Below are positions 53,467 through 62,823 of a stretch of DNA of 64,000 bases, piece after piece. This stretch comes from Vreelandella azerica (GTDB lineage Bacteria > Pseudomonadota > Gammaproteobacteria > Pseudomonadales > Halomonadaceae). The DNA is taken from assembly GCF_013112225.1 (NCBI RefSeq), contig NZ_JABFHI010000004.1, forward strand, positions 62,001 to 126,000, written 5' to 3'. The position numbers and the translations under genes were made by a program. The stretch's first letter is position 1. Each line of letters opens with the position of its first letter. The notes below the pieces were generated by a model. The model was not told the DNA's origin, ran no database searches, and worked only from the letters and a program-made list of their open reading frames with translations.

Positions 53467-55839
53467 TTAGTTGAGGGTTTCACCCGCCAACATGAACCAG
53501 GTTTCAAGTACCGCGTCCGGGTTCAGGGAGACTGAGTCTATTCCCTGCTCCATCAGCCACTTGGCCAGGTCCGGATGATCCGATGGGCCTTGCCCGCAGA
53601 TCCCCACATACTTGCCTTGCGCCTTGCAGGCCTGAATGGCCATAGCCAGCAGCTTTTTGACCGCCGCATTACGCTCATCAAACAGATGCGCGACGATACC
53701 CGAATCACGATCAAGCCCCAGAGTCAGCTGCGTCAGGTCGTTGGAACCAATCGAGAAGCCGTCAAAGTGTTCAAGAAACTCATCCGCCAATAGCGCATTA
53801 GCAGGCAGCTCACACATCATGATGATCTTGAGGCCGTTCTCGCCGCGCTTGAGGCCATTGGCAGCCATCAGCTCAACCACTTCACCGGCTTCCTCAGGTG
53901 TACGCACAAAGGGCACCATGATTTCGACGTTATCCAGCCCCATGACTTCGCGCACCCGTTTCAAGGCTCGACATTCCAGTTCAAAACAGGGCCGGAAGGC
54001 ATCAGAAACGTAGCGGGAAGCACCGCGGAAACCCAGCATGGGGTTTTCTTCGCCCGGCTCGTAAAGCTTACCGCCAATCAGATTTTCATACTCGTTGGAT
54101 TTAAAATCTGACAGCCGGACAATCACCCGCTGCGGATAAAACGCAGCAGCCAGGGTCGAGATTCCTTCAACCAGTTTATCCACGTAAAAACTGACCGGAT
54201 CATCGTAGCCGGCTGTTCTCAGATCGATAATCTGCTGAAGATCCGAAGGCAACGTCGCGTATTCGAGCAGCGCCTTGGGGTGAACGCCAATCATCCGGTT
54301 AATGATGAATTCCAGACGAGCCAGGCCAACACCGGCATTCGGCAAGCTTGAGAAACTGAAAGCGCGGTCTGGGTTACCAACGTTCATCATGATCTTGAAA
54401 GGAATCTCCGGCATGGCATCAACGCTTGATACCTTATAGTCGAACTCCAGAAGCCCTTCATACACTTGGCCGGTATCCCCTTCCGCACAGGAAACCGTGA
54501 CATCACTGCCTTCGTTAAGCAGCTGAGTGGCATCCCCACAGCCAACAACCGCTGGAATACCCAGCTCACGAGCAATAATGGCGGCATGGCAGGTGCGTCC
54601 GCCGCGATTGGTCACAATCGCCGACGCCCGCTTCATGATCGGCTCCCAGTCCGGGTCGGTCATGTCGGTGACTAGAATATCGCCGTCGTGAACCTTGTCC
54701 ATATCATCAGGGCTTAACACAATTTTTACCGCCCCGCGGCCAATACGCTGACCAATCGCACGGCCAGTCACCAAGGTGCGGCCCTTTTCCTTCAGATGGA
54801 AGCGTTCCAGCTTACCGCCTTCCTGTTGGGAAACCACTGTCTCCGGACGCGCCTGAACGATATACAGCTTACCGTCATCGCCATCCAGCGCCCACTCGAT
54901 ATCCATCGGGCGCTGGTAGTGTTTTTCAATCGTCACCGCCTGCTCGGCCAGCGCCATTACCTGGGTATCATCGAGACAGAAACGCCCCCGCTCCTTGAGC
55001 GGCACATCGACGGTCTCAACAGATTTACCCGCGCTGGCATCATCGGTGTAGACCATCTTGATAAGTTTGGAACCCAGATTACGACGCAGCACAGCCGGGC
55101 GACCAGCGGCCAGGGTCGGCTTGTGCACATAGAACTCATCCGGGTTAACCGCGCCTTGCACAACGGTTTCACCCAGGCCCCAGGAGGCGGTGACAAATAC
55201 CGCATCGCGGTAGCCGGATTCCGTATCCAGAGTGAACATGACCCCGGCAGCACCGGTTTCCGAGCGCACCATTTTCTGAATACCGGCGGACAGCGCCACG
55301 TTTTCATGGGCGTAGCCACGGTGTACCCGGTAGGAAATCGCCCTGTCGTTGAACAGTGACGCAAAGACTTCATGTACGGCGCGCTTGATATTGTCGAAAC
55401 CTTCGATGTTAAGGAAGGTTTCCTGCTGGCCGGCAAAGGAGGCATCTGGCAGATCTTCAGCAGTGGCTGAGCTGCGCACGGCTACCTTGAGGTTGGGGTG
55501 CTGCTGTTGCAGCTGCTCGTAGGCGTCACGCAGGGCGGCTTCAAAGTTGGGCGGCAGAGGTGTGTCAATCACCCATTGACGAATATTGCGACCGGCCTCG
55601 GCAAGCGCCTTGACATCGTCAACGTCAAGCCGGTCCAGCGTGGCATTTATGCGTTCGTTAAGCTTTTCATGGGAGAGAAATTCCCGGTACGCCTGAGCAG
55701 TGGTGGCAAAGCCGCCTGGCACAGTCACGCCAGCGCCGGAAAGGTTCGAGATCATTTCACCCAGAGAGGCATTCTTACCACCCACCCGCTCTACGTCGTT
55801 CATACCCAAGTGATCAAACCACAGAATGTACTCTTCCAC
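53467..55839 (-). CDS. ppsA: Phosphoenolpyruvate synthase PpsA
   Basis: PpsA converts pyruvate and ATP to PEP in gluconeogenesis. The 790-residue protein has the N-terminal ATP-binding domain ([15 protein letters not shown]), the phosphohistidine domain with [21 protein letters not shown] (His near residue 415), and the C-terminal barrel with [16 protein letters not shown] and [13 protein letters not shown] choose the GTG at 55839 ([10 protein letters not shown]) because GAGGGGG lies seven bases upstream; the ATG five codons before would sit on that site. It is divergent from its regulator ppsR. Confidence 0.95.
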   Translation of the reverse strand: MEEYILWFDHLGMNDVERVGGKNASLGEMISNLSGAGVTVPGGFATTAQAYREFLSHEKLNERINATLDRLDVDDVKALAEAGRNIRQWVIDTPLPPNFEAALRDAYEQLQQQHPNLKVAVRSSATAEDLPDASFAGQQETFLNIEGFDNIKRAVHEVFASLFNDRAISYRVHRGYAHENVALSAGIQKMVRSETGAAGVMFTLDTESGYRDAVFVTASWGLGETVVQGAVNPDEFYVHKPTLAAGRPAVLRRNLGSKLIKMVYTDDASAGKSVETVDVPLKERGRFCLDDTQVMALAEQAVTIEKHYQRPMDIEWALDGDDGKLYIVQARPETVVSQQEGGKLERFHLKEKGRTLVTGRAIGQRIGRGAVKIVLSPDDMDKVHDGDILVTDMTDPDWEPIMKRASAIVTNRGGRTCHAAIIARELGIPAVVGCGDATQLLNEGSDVTVSCAEGDTGQVYEGLLEFDYKVSSVDAMPEIPFKIMMNVGNPDRAFSFSSLPNAGVGLARLEFIINRMIGVHPKALLEYATLPSDLQQIIDLRTAGYDDPVSFYVDKLVEGISTLAAAFYPQRVIVRLSDFKSNEYENLIGGKLYEPGEENPMLGFRGASRYVSDAFRPCFELECRALKRVREVMGLDNVEIMVPFVRTPEEAGEVVELMAANGLKRGENGLKIIMMCELPANALLADEFLEHFDGFSIGSNDLTQLTLGLDRDSGIVAHLFDERNAAVKKLLAMAIQACKAQGKYVGICGQGPSDHPDLAKWLMEQGIDSVSLNPDAVLETWFMLAGETLN

Positions 55840-56099
55840 GCAACCCCCTCGCATTTAGCATCAGCACGGCCAGCGGGCCGCCCAAAATAGACGATGCTAC
55901 CCTAGCATCACCCTTCTCTATTCGCCATTGGTCTAACATCGAAGGGGGTGGAGGATAATTACAACATCGGTGACATTCAGACGTTTCCTGTAGTGGCTAC
56001 GCGAACCTCTACTATTGCCGCAGTGAGGTAAGCAGCTGCTGAGATTGTTTTATCGCTGCCAAGTCGTGACAATAGCCCAATTCACGCCATATTCCCGTA
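55840..56099. other. ppsA-ppsR divergent promoter region
   Basis: This 260-base region between divergent genes has no ORF or clear repeat. Promoters of both genes must lie here; I see no strong consensus pair. Confidence 0.4.
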
Positions 56100-56951
56100 T
56101 TGACAGAGCGACAAACTGATGACACGCACCGCTTTTTTATTTCTGATGGCACCGGTATCACCGCTGAAAGCCTGGGGCGCAGCTTGCTGGCCCAGTTTGA
56201 AAATGTCGAAATCAAGATGCTGACCAAGCCATACATCGACACCCTGGCCAAGGCTCATGCATTGGTTGAGATCATTGACGCCACCGCTGTCAATGATGGT
56301 GAACAGCCGATCATTATCGATACCATCGTTGATCAGGACATTCGCGATGTGATTCGTAAAGCCACAGGCTTCAAGGTTGATATCTTCTCAACCTTCCTGA
56401 AACCCTTGGAACAGGAACTGAACACTCATTCTTCCTACAGCGTAGGCAGAACCCATTCGATTGGCAGCGATGATGTGTATATGGACCGGATTCACTCGGT
56501 ACATTTTGCCCTGGATAACGACGACGGTGCGCGTACTCATCAATACGACAAGGCTGATGTGATTCTGGTAGGTGTTTCACGCTGTGGCAAAACCCCCACT
56601 TCGCTGTATCTGGCGCTGCAGTTTGGTATTCGCGCCGCCAACTACCCGCTGACCGAAGATGACCACGATGAAGATGGCGTGCTCAAACTACCCAAAGCAC
56701 TGGCACCCCACCGGCACAAGCTGTTCGGGCTGACCATTGATGCGCGTCGCCTGGCAGCCATTCGCAATGAACGACGCCCCAACAGCCGCTATAGCTCCAT
56801 GGATCAATGCATGCAGGAAGTTGAACAGGCAGAATCCTTGTATCGCAGCATGCATATTCCGTTTATCGACACGACACGTTTTTCCGTTGAGGAAATTTCC
56901 ACCCGCATGATTGCTGAGACTGGCCTGTCACGGCGTTTCTCACCGCGATAA
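56100..56951 (+). CDS. ppsR: PEP synthase regulatory kinase/pyrophosphorylase PpsR
   Basis: PpsR (DUF299) switches PpsA off by ADP-dependent phosphorylation and on by phosphate-dependent dephosphorylation. The 283-residue protein has [19 protein letters not shown] at the N-terminus and the P-loop [15 protein letters not shown] near residue 160. It appears to start with TTG at 56100, since no in-frame ATG precedes the conserved FISDGTG; no good SD is visible, so the exact start is uncertain. Its place beside ppsA supports the assignment. Confidence 0.92.
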   Translation: MTERQTDDTHRFFISDGTGITAESLGRSLLAQFENVEIKMLTKPYIDTLAKAHALVEIIDATAVNDGEQPIIIDTIVDQDIRDVIRKATGFKVDIFSTFLKPLEQELNTHSSYSVGRTHSIGSDDVYMDRIHSVHFALDNDDGARTHQYDKADVILVGVSRCGKTPTSLYLALQFGIRAANYPLTEDDHDEDGVLKLPKALAPHRHKLFGLTIDARRLAAIRNERRPNSRYSSMDQCMQEVEQAESLYRSMHIPFIDTTRFSVEEISTRMIAETGLSRRFSPR

Positions 56952-56959
56952 TGTAATGG

Positions 56960-56990
56960 TTTAAAAACTTTGGGTTTAAAGGCCTTTGGG
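56960..56990 (+). repeat. Two 15-16 base repeat units at the end of hpt
   Basis: TTTAAAAACTTTGGG is followed directly by TTTAAAGGCCTTTGGG. The second unit includes the hpt stop codon. The core CCCAAAGT (minus strand) is shared with the repeats upstream of acnB. Confidence 0.6.
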
Positions 56991-57554
56991 TGCAAAGATC
57001 CCAGGGGCGTTGCGCCAGTAGCCTTTGTAATCCATACCAAAGCCGAATACAAAGCGGTCTGCGACTTCCAGGCCGCAATAATCGGCTTTCAATCCAGGCG
57101 CTGCCTTGCGGTCATGCTGTTTATCAACCAGCACCGCCGTGCTGATACTCGCCGCTTGGGCTTCTTTGCAGTATTCAAGAATAGCCGCCAGCGTTGACCC
57201 TTCATCAAGAATATCGTCAATGATCACCACATGGCGCCCTGCCATGGGCACTTCAGGAGAAACCCGCCAGAACAGATCCCCTCCGCGCAGTTCACTGCGG
57301 TAGCGGGTCGCGTGGATATAGTCGACTTCCAGCGGGAAACCCAGGCGGGTCAACAAGTGCCCGGTGGTGATCAAACCACCGTTCATCACGCAATAAAAGA
57401 CCGGCAACTTGTCGCCGAGATCCCGGCTGATTTCTTCGGCCATGCGGTCGAGGGCGTGCTCCACCTGCTGCTGAGTAATCAGGCAGTCCGCATCATCCAT
57501 CAGCTCGCGCATGGAATCGCGCGAAGCCAGTGTTTCATTATCTAACTTGGCCAT
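56976..57554 (-). CDS. hpt: Hypoxanthine-guanine phosphoribosyltransferase
   Basis: This 192-residue enzyme salvages hypoxanthine and guanine with PRPP. The PRPP-binding motif VVIIDDILDEGSTLAAI is near residue 105, and the family start LPVFYCVMNGGLITTGHLL is near residue 50. Two adjacent ATG codons exist (57557 and 57554); the GAGGA site is better spaced from the second. The last residues, FAPKGL, run into the repeat noted at 56960-56990. Confidence 0.9.
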   Translation of the reverse strand: MAKLDNETLASRDSMRELMDDADCLITQQQVEHALDRMAEEISRDLGDKLPVFYCVMNGGLITTGHLLTRLGFPLEVDYIHATRYRSELRGGDLFWRVSPEVPMAGRHVVIIDDILDEGSTLAAILEYCKEAQAASISTAVLVDKQHDRKAAPGLKADYCGLEVADRFVFGFGMDYKGYWRNAPGIFAPKGL

Positions 57555-57636
57555 CATGTTTCCTCTGGCGTTTTTACAAATGGGCCATGATTGCCTACAG
57601 GCCTTCTCGTGTGTCGTCGATTTTTTGATTTCTAGC

Positions 57637-58656
57637 TTACTGAGCTGAGCCAGCCAGCGCTTCCAGCCTGGCGTGGGTGCGCCGCCAACGCCCCAATGCG
57701 CTCAGCGATTCAAGCGTTGGCCTCGCACGGGCGTAGCGTAATTTCATGGGTCGTCTTGTGCCCTTCCCGATGCATGCATCAAGCACTTCAAGTGCTGCCG
57801 CACGATCATTACATATTAGTAGCATATCGCAGCCTGCCTGCAGGGCGGCGTTAGCGCGCCCTGCAGGTGAGCCTGCGGCATGAGCGCCGGTCATGCTCAG
57901 GTCATCGGAAAAAATACAGCCTTTGTAGTTGAGCGATTCACGCAACATGCCCAACCAGGCCGGAGAGAACCCAGCAGGCCGATGATCAAAGGCAGGATAG
58001 ATAACATGGGCGGGCATGACGCCATCCAGCACATTCGCCAGCTGGGTAAACGGCACCAAATCATGTTGCTTGATGGCGCTCAAAGGGCGTTCATCAACCG
58101 GGAGGGCAATATGCGAATCTTCTGCCACGCTGCCATGACCGGGAAAATGCTTCCCGACAGCCGCCATCCCGGCATCATGCAGGCCTTGAATCAGCGCTTG
58201 GCCAAGCTCAGCCACCTGCTGCGGTTGTTGGCCAAAACTACGATCGCCAATCACGCTTGAGGTGCTCCCATCAACGTCCAATACCGGAGCAAAGGTAATA
58301 TCCAATCCGCAGGCGGCCATTTCCATGCCCAGCAACCAGCCGGCATCCCGTGTCAGGGCTAGCCCTTCAGCCGCATCCTGCTGATAGCGCTGGCCAAGCA
58401 GGGCCATCGGCGGCAAGCGGGTGACGCCTTCCTTGATACGCTGCACCCGGCCGCCCTCCTGATCAACCGCAATAAGCAGATCAGGGCGCACTTGGCGAAT
58501 GTCATCGCATAAGGTGCGCACCTGGGTGGCACTTTGAATGTTACGCGCAAACAAAATGACGCCACCCACGGCATCTTTCTGCAACAGCTGACGTTCATCC
58601 GACGTTAACGAGCTTCCTTCGAGGTCAAGCATGACCGGGCCAACTGAGTGCGTCAT
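57637..58656 (-). CDS. nagZ: Beta-N-acetylhexosaminidase NagZ
   Basis: NagZ is the cytoplasmic glycosidase of muropeptide recycling. The 339-residue GH3 protein has VDQEGGRVQRI near residue 60, the catalytic loop AVGKHFPGHGSVAEDSH near residue 170 with the key His, and the nucleophile Asp in IFSDDLSMTGAHAAG. The true start is the ATG at 58656 (MTHSVGPVM); longer upstream reading is not conserved. Its position beside psrA and lexA matches the Pseudomonas order. Confidence 0.93.
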   Translation of the reverse strand: MTHSVGPVMLDLEGSSLTSDERQLLQKDAVGGVILFARNIQSATQVRTLCDDIRQVRPDLLIAVDQEGGRVQRIKEGVTRLPPMALLGQRYQQDAAEGLALTRDAGWLLGMEMAACGLDITFAPVLDVDGSTSSVIGDRSFGQQPQQVAELGQALIQGLHDAGMAAVGKHFPGHGSVAEDSHIALPVDERPLSAIKQHDLVPFTQLANVLDGVMPAHVIYPAFDHRPAGFSPAWLGMLRESLNYKGCIFSDDLSMTGAHAAGSPAGRANAALQAGCDMLLICNDRAAALEVLDACIGKGTRRPMKLRYARARPTLESLSALGRWRRTHARLEALAGSAQ

Positions 58657-58768
58657 AGCATAAACATCCTGAAAAAACGGCAATTCTAGTGGATCATTCC
58701 CTGTATGCAACTTATCTGGCAACAATGGCGTTGTTGATCGGCTATGGCCAACTCTGCATCCGACGCTC

Positions 58769-59286
58769 TTAGAGATGTATCCAGACGGGTGTACCGGGTA
58801 CCGCGAAAGCAAATACCTCCAGCAAGGCCTGGCGCTCAAGCCGGATGCAACCATGCGACAGCGGCTGCCCCATGGGCTCACTAGGCGGCGTACCGTGGAT
58901 ATAGATATAACGGCGCTGTGAATCCACCTTGCCACCCCGATTAAAACCGCTTTCCAGGCCACACAGCCAAAGGATACGCGTCAGAATCCAGTCTCTTGCA
59001 GGATACTGCTCACTTAAGGCCGCTGAATAGATTTCCCCTGTCCAGCGACGGCCGCGAAATACCGCATCAGGTGGCGCCTCGCTGCCAATGGCAGCCCGCA
59101 CATAGTGCCAGCCCAAAGGGGTCTGGCCACTGCCATCCTGCTGGCCGGTGCCCGCCTTGCCAGTAGAAATCGGCAAGCAAAGCTCACTTGTTTGCCCCTG
59201 CCACAGAGTTAATGCCTGGCGTGTAATATCGACGTCAATCCACTTGCCCGCTTCAGGGGAAGCTCAATCAGCGAGGGAGTGCGCAT
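58769..59286 (-). CDS. L,D-transpeptidase (YkuD domain), one frameshift, overlapping psrA
   Basis: This YkuD-family enzyme has KWIDVDITRQALTLWQG near the start, the GTPLGWHYV-like TPLG motif, and the catalytic HGTPPSEPMGQPLSHGCIRLE (given by its ends, near 58840-58900) with His and Cys. The visible frame starts only after the in-frame psrA stop. An ATG at 59286 with AAGGAG upstream gives MRTPSLIELP; adding one C in the C4 run at 59256-59259 joins it to PEAGKWIDVD. Repaired length is about 172 residues. No signal peptide is seen, so its location is uncertain. It overlaps the psrA end by 23 bases. Confidence 0.82.
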
Positions 59287-59967
59287 TGTTGTACTCCTTG
59301 CTCTCGAGCGCCTTGTGTTCTGACTCAACGGAAGCGGGCAACGGTGCATTCATAGCCGCCACCACCACAGGGCGCAGGCGGCGTACCAGATCGCGCACGG
59401 AAACATGCTCCTGATAATCTTTCTGAGCAATATCTCTCAGCGCATCCAGGCCAGAAAGGGTAAAAATCACCGTTCCCAGCATGAAATGCAGCCGCCAGAA
59501 ACGCTCAGCGTCCGGCAGTTCAGGGGTAGCCTGACGCACAAGTTCGGTAAAGCGGGTGAACACATCGCCATATTGCTCCTGGATAAACCGCCGCAGGTGG
59601 CCCTGCGCCTGGCTGTAGGCCAACCCCAGAAGGCGCATGAAGACTTTAAGGCTGTTGCGCTCAGCAGGCACCGATAGAACCGTCTCCGCCATGGTTTCCA
59701 ACAGCACTTCAAGCGGGATAACGCGCCCCTGATAGCGCTCTTCCAGCGCATCCAAAGCGCTATGAAAACGCTCACTGAAGGGGTCCAGATAGCGTGAAAA
59801 TACTGACTGGATCAGCGCCTTCTTGGAGCCGAAATGATAGTTGACCGCGGCCAGATTGACCTTTGCTTTGCTGGTAATGTTGCGCAGCGATGTTTCAGCA
59901 AAGCCGCGCTCAGCAAAAGGACTTCAGCAGTGTCAAGGATGCGTGTCACTGTGTCGAGCTGGGCCAT
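59264..59967 (-). CDS. psrA: TetR-family regulator PsrA, one frameshift
   Basis: PsrA senses long-chain fatty acids and controls beta-oxidation and, in Pseudomonas, rpoS. The N-terminal helix-turn-helix reads ETSLRNITSKAKVNLAAVNYHFGSKKALI (by its ends, near 59800-59900). The break near 59918 is repaired by one T in a T run, giving AEVLFAERGFAETS. Total about 235 residues. The sequence closely follows Pseudomonas PsrA, and the neighbours nagZ and lexA agree. A PsrA-type operator lies just upstream. Confidence 0.88.
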
Positions 59968-59981
59968 GAAGTTGCTCCAGA

Positions 59982-59993
59982 AAACAGATGTTT
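59982..59993. promoter_or_regulatory. Putative PsrA operator
   Basis: AAAC-AGAT-GTTT fits the published PsrA pattern GAAAC(N2-4)GTTTC. It is 15 bases before the psrA ATG and is followed by an overlapping ATGTTTAAAACAT palindrome, fitting autorepression. Confidence 0.6.
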
Positions 59994-60172
59994 AAAACAT
60001 AAACAGATATTACGACATGGCTTGCAGACGCTCAACGCCTGTTGAATTAAAACTGTCCCTGTCGCCTGCAAACACTTACCGCCTGCAGTTGAAAACCTCG
60101 GTTCTCTCACGCAAGCCTCTGGTATGACTACACAAAATTTAACGCTCATCCTATACTGGACAGAGGCACATA

Positions 60173-60188
60173 CTGTATACTTAATCAC
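60173..60188 (+). promoter_or_regulatory. Possible weak LexA (SOS) box upstream of lexA
   Basis: CTGTATACTTAATCAC has the left half CTGTATA of the gammaproteobacterial SOS box CTGT(N8)ACAG, but the right half is TCAC. It is about 110 bases before lexA. Autoregulation would be expected, yet the match is incomplete. Confidence 0.35.
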
Positions 60189-60295
60189 ATAGTTTATTAC
60201 GCTAATTTTTGGGTTCATCTGCAGAATTAACCTATCAATAAGTAATGACAGGTTCTTACTTATTAATTACCAACACCATCAGGTGGGAGAGCTCC

Positions 60296-60982
60296 ATGTC
60301 TCGTCCTTTGACTGCGCGCCAACAAAACGTTTATGACTTTATTGTCAAAACCATGGGTGAATTTGGTTACCCACCCACTCGCGCCGAGATCGCTAAGGCG
60401 CTTGGCTTTCGCTCCCCGAATGCGGCGGAGGAACATCTCAGGGCACTAGAACGCAAGAAAGTGATTCGCATTATCCGCAATACTTCGCGGGGTATACGCC
60501 TACCGGCTCAGGAAGGCACTGAAACCACGCCTTCACCCCCTGAAAGCCAGCCTCTGGAAAGCGTACCTGTCAGCACTGCCAACAGCGGCTTGCCAATTAT
60601 CGGTGAGGTTGCTGCAGGCAGCCCGATACTGGCCACTGAGCATATTGATCGTTACTGCCCGTTGCCGGCTGAATACTTCACACCCAAAGCAGATTACCTG
60701 TTGCGGGTGCGCGGCCTGTCGATGAAGGACGTTGGTATTCTCGAAGGTGATCTATTGGCAGTCCATCGTACCGAGCACGTTCGCGACGGCCAGATCGTGG
60801 TTGCCCGGCTGGATGACGAAGTAACGGTCAAGCGTTTTAAACGCGATGGCCATCTGGTTCAGCTGCTAGCTGAAAATGAGGATTTCCTGCCAATCAACGT
60901 TGACCTGCGCTCTCAGTCGCTGGAAATTGAAGGCGTGGGGGTGGGCGTTATTCGGGGTGGCAGCGGACAGGCGTTGGGTTAA
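60296..60982 (+). CDS. lexA: SOS repressor LexA
   Basis: LexA represses DNA repair genes and cleaves itself when RecA is activated. The 228-residue protein has a winged helix-turn-helix ([25 protein letters not shown]), the cleavage site VAAGSP (Ala-Gly, near residue 99), and the catalytic Ser in GLSMKDVG and Lys in VTVKRF. The ATG at 60296 follows GGGAGAGC; the longer upstream frame is not conserved. The linker is somewhat longer than in E. coli, with Pro, Ser and Glu. Confidence 0.96.
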   Translation: MSRPLTARQQNVYDFIVKTMGEFGYPPTRAEIAKALGFRSPNAAEEHLRALERKKVIRIIRNTSRGIRLPAQEGTETTPSPPESQPLESVPVSTANSGLPIIGEVAAGSPILATEHIDRYCPLPAEYFTPKADYLLRVRGLSMKDVGILEGDLLAVHRTEHVRDGQIVVARLDDEVTVKRFKRDGHLVQLLAENEDFLPINVDLRSQSLEIEGVGVGVIRGGSGQALG

Positions 60983-61009
60983 GCGGCCTGCCCGCTGTAG
61001 GTGTCATGC

Positions 61010-61681
61010 CTACTGCATATCAATGTAGCGGTGGTCATTAAAGGTGGCCACCCACTGCGGATGGTAGACCAGCAGGACACTTAGCAACATGCCGGTAATA
61101 AAGGCTTCTGAAGGCATCAGAAGCGGAAGAAAACGCGCATATTCCTGAGCAAGATACACCGCTTCAGGGTCTGTACCGGCCAGGACAATCAGCCCTACCG
61201 CCGTTAACCCACCAGCCAGTGTTGCCAGTGCAGTACCAAAAAAGCCGCAGGCAAACAGAAAGACCATCAGGTTATCGGGCATCTTGCGGTCGACAAATCG
61301 CCAGATAAGGCCTGTCGTCAAGGCAGGCACTATCCCTGTCACCAGGACATTCGCCCCCAGCAACGGCCACTCGTTTCGCCCAATCAATACCATGGCAATG
61401 TTGATCATGACGTTGCTCAATAGCGCCAGCGGCGCCTTGAACACCAGCGTCATCAATACGGTAAACACCAAGTGCAGGGTTAGCCAATCCACCGCTTGAG
61501 CACGTAGTTGCCACATCAGCACAACGGCCAGCGTCGCCGCCAACCAACGATGCTGTAAGGCAGTATCGTCCAGCAGCGCCTGCCAGGGCTTCAGCATTAA
61601 TACCCAGGCCAACATTGCGGTAGAAAGCAACCCGGAAAGCAGTAAAGCCCAAGGCGCCAGGACACTTTCGGCAAAAGACAT
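61010..61681 (-). CDS. CbiM-like membrane protein (COG3235 type)
   Basis: This 223-residue inner-membrane protein has six to seven hydrophobic segments and resembles the energy-coupling factor permease CbiM/COG3235 group. The conserved region PLALLSNVMINIAMVLIG and the LMPSEAFITGMLLSVLLVYHP end support this. No ECF ATPase or transmembrane partner is near, so it is an orphan here. I choose ATG at 61681 (MSFAESV) with GAGGT upstream. It converges with lexA. The substrate is unknown. Confidence 0.7.
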   Translation of the reverse strand: MSFAESVLAPWALLLSGLLSTAMLAWVLMLKPWQALLDDTALQHRWLAATLAVVLMWQLRAQAVDWLTLHLVFTVLMTLVFKAPLALLSNVMINIAMVLIGRNEWPLLGANVLVTGIVPALTTGLIWRFVDRKMPDNLMVFLFACGFFGTALATLAGGLTAVGLIVLAGTDPEAVYLAQEYARFLPLLMPSEAFITGMLLSVLLVYHPQWVATFNDHRYIDMQ

Positions 61682-61744
61682 AAAGACCAACCTCAAGGGG
61701 TAAAAAGCGGGATTTCCTACCGAATACTTTCCAGGCGTTGCACG

Positions 61745-62599
61745 CTAGTTGAAGACAACCGTCTTATTACCGTGAATAATGACCCTATCTTCAAGATGCC
61801 AGCGCACGCCACGTGCAAGCACTGACTTTTCAACGTCGCGCCCAAAACGCACTAGATCCTTTGGCGTATGGCAATGCGTAACCCGATGGATATCCTGCTC
61901 AATAATGGGGCCTGCATCGAGTTCTTCCGTCACATAGTGACAGGTTGCCCCTATCAGTTTAACGCCCCTTTGGTAGGCTTGGTGATAAGGTTTGGCGCCC
62001 GCAAAGGAAGGCAGGAAACTATGATGGATGTTGATCACTCGCCCGCTTAAACGTTGGCATAATGCCGGCGGCAGTATCTGCATGTAACGCGCGAGGATAA
62101 CACAATCCGCCTGAAGCGCTTCTATCTGTGCTTCAACGGCATCAAAGGCCGGCTGTTTATCGTCAGGGTTCACCGGAATATGCTGATAGGGAATACCGTA
62201 CCACTCGGTCAGCGAGCGCATGTCATCATGGTTGGAAAGTACTCCAACGATATCACAGGCAAGCTCTCCTCCCTGCCAGCGATACAGCAGATCCACCAGA
62301 CAGTGCGACTCCTTGGACACCATGATCACGACCTTGGGCAGCTTGCCCGTATCGGTTACCGCCCAATCCATCTGAAAATCATCAGCCACTGGGCGAAACG
62401 CTTCACTGAAAGCATCAGGACCCATCGCCAGGGAATCAGCCAGAATTTCATAGCGCATGAAAAAGCGCCCAGTTTCCAGGTCTGAATGCTGGCTCGCTTC
62501 GGTAATTGAGCCACCTTGCTGGGCAATGAAATTGGCCACTCGCGCCACAATTCCCACCTGATCCGGGCAGGAAACCACCAAACGATAATATCGGGACAT
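61745..62599 (-). CDS. purU: Formyltetrahydrofolate deformylase PurU
   Basis: PurU hydrolyses 10-formyl-THF to formate and THF, supplying formate to purine synthesis and balancing folate pools. The 284-residue protein has an N-terminal ACT domain (RLVVSCPDQVGIVARVANFIA) and a formyltransferase domain with the catalytic NIHHSFLPSF, ELDAGPIIEQ and GATCHYVTEELDAGP. The ATG at 62599 fits the family start. Full length, unbroken. Confidence 0.95.
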   Translation of the reverse strand: MSRYYRLVVSCPDQVGIVARVANFIAQQGGSITEASQHSDLETGRFFMRYEILADSLAMGPDAFSEAFRPVADDFQMDWAVTDTGKLPKVVIMVSKESHCLVDLLYRWQGGELACDIVGVLSNHDDMRSLTEWYGIPYQHIPVNPDDKQPAFDAVEAQIEALQADCVILARYMQILPPALCQRLSGRVINIHHSFLPSFAGAKPYHQAYQRGVKLIGATCHYVTEELDAGPIIEQDIHRVTHCHTPKDLVRFGRDVEKSVLARGVRWHLEDRVIIHGNKTVVFN

Positions 62600-62823
62600 A
62601 AATAAGACTCTGTGATAGCACTGACCTGAAGCTGGCGACAAGCCTGCATGAATTTCGCCATCCTGGGCTGCTTGCCTCTTCAGAGTGGCAAACAGGGGAT
62701 ATAGTGTACCGAATGTGCGCACGCTGATCACGGTTGCAAATCGATCCACAGCGCTGCAGTGATTGTGGCAGCCCCCTCAATCCCGTATAGTAAAGGCCTT
62801 ACTTTCAAGGCTTTTCACCCACG

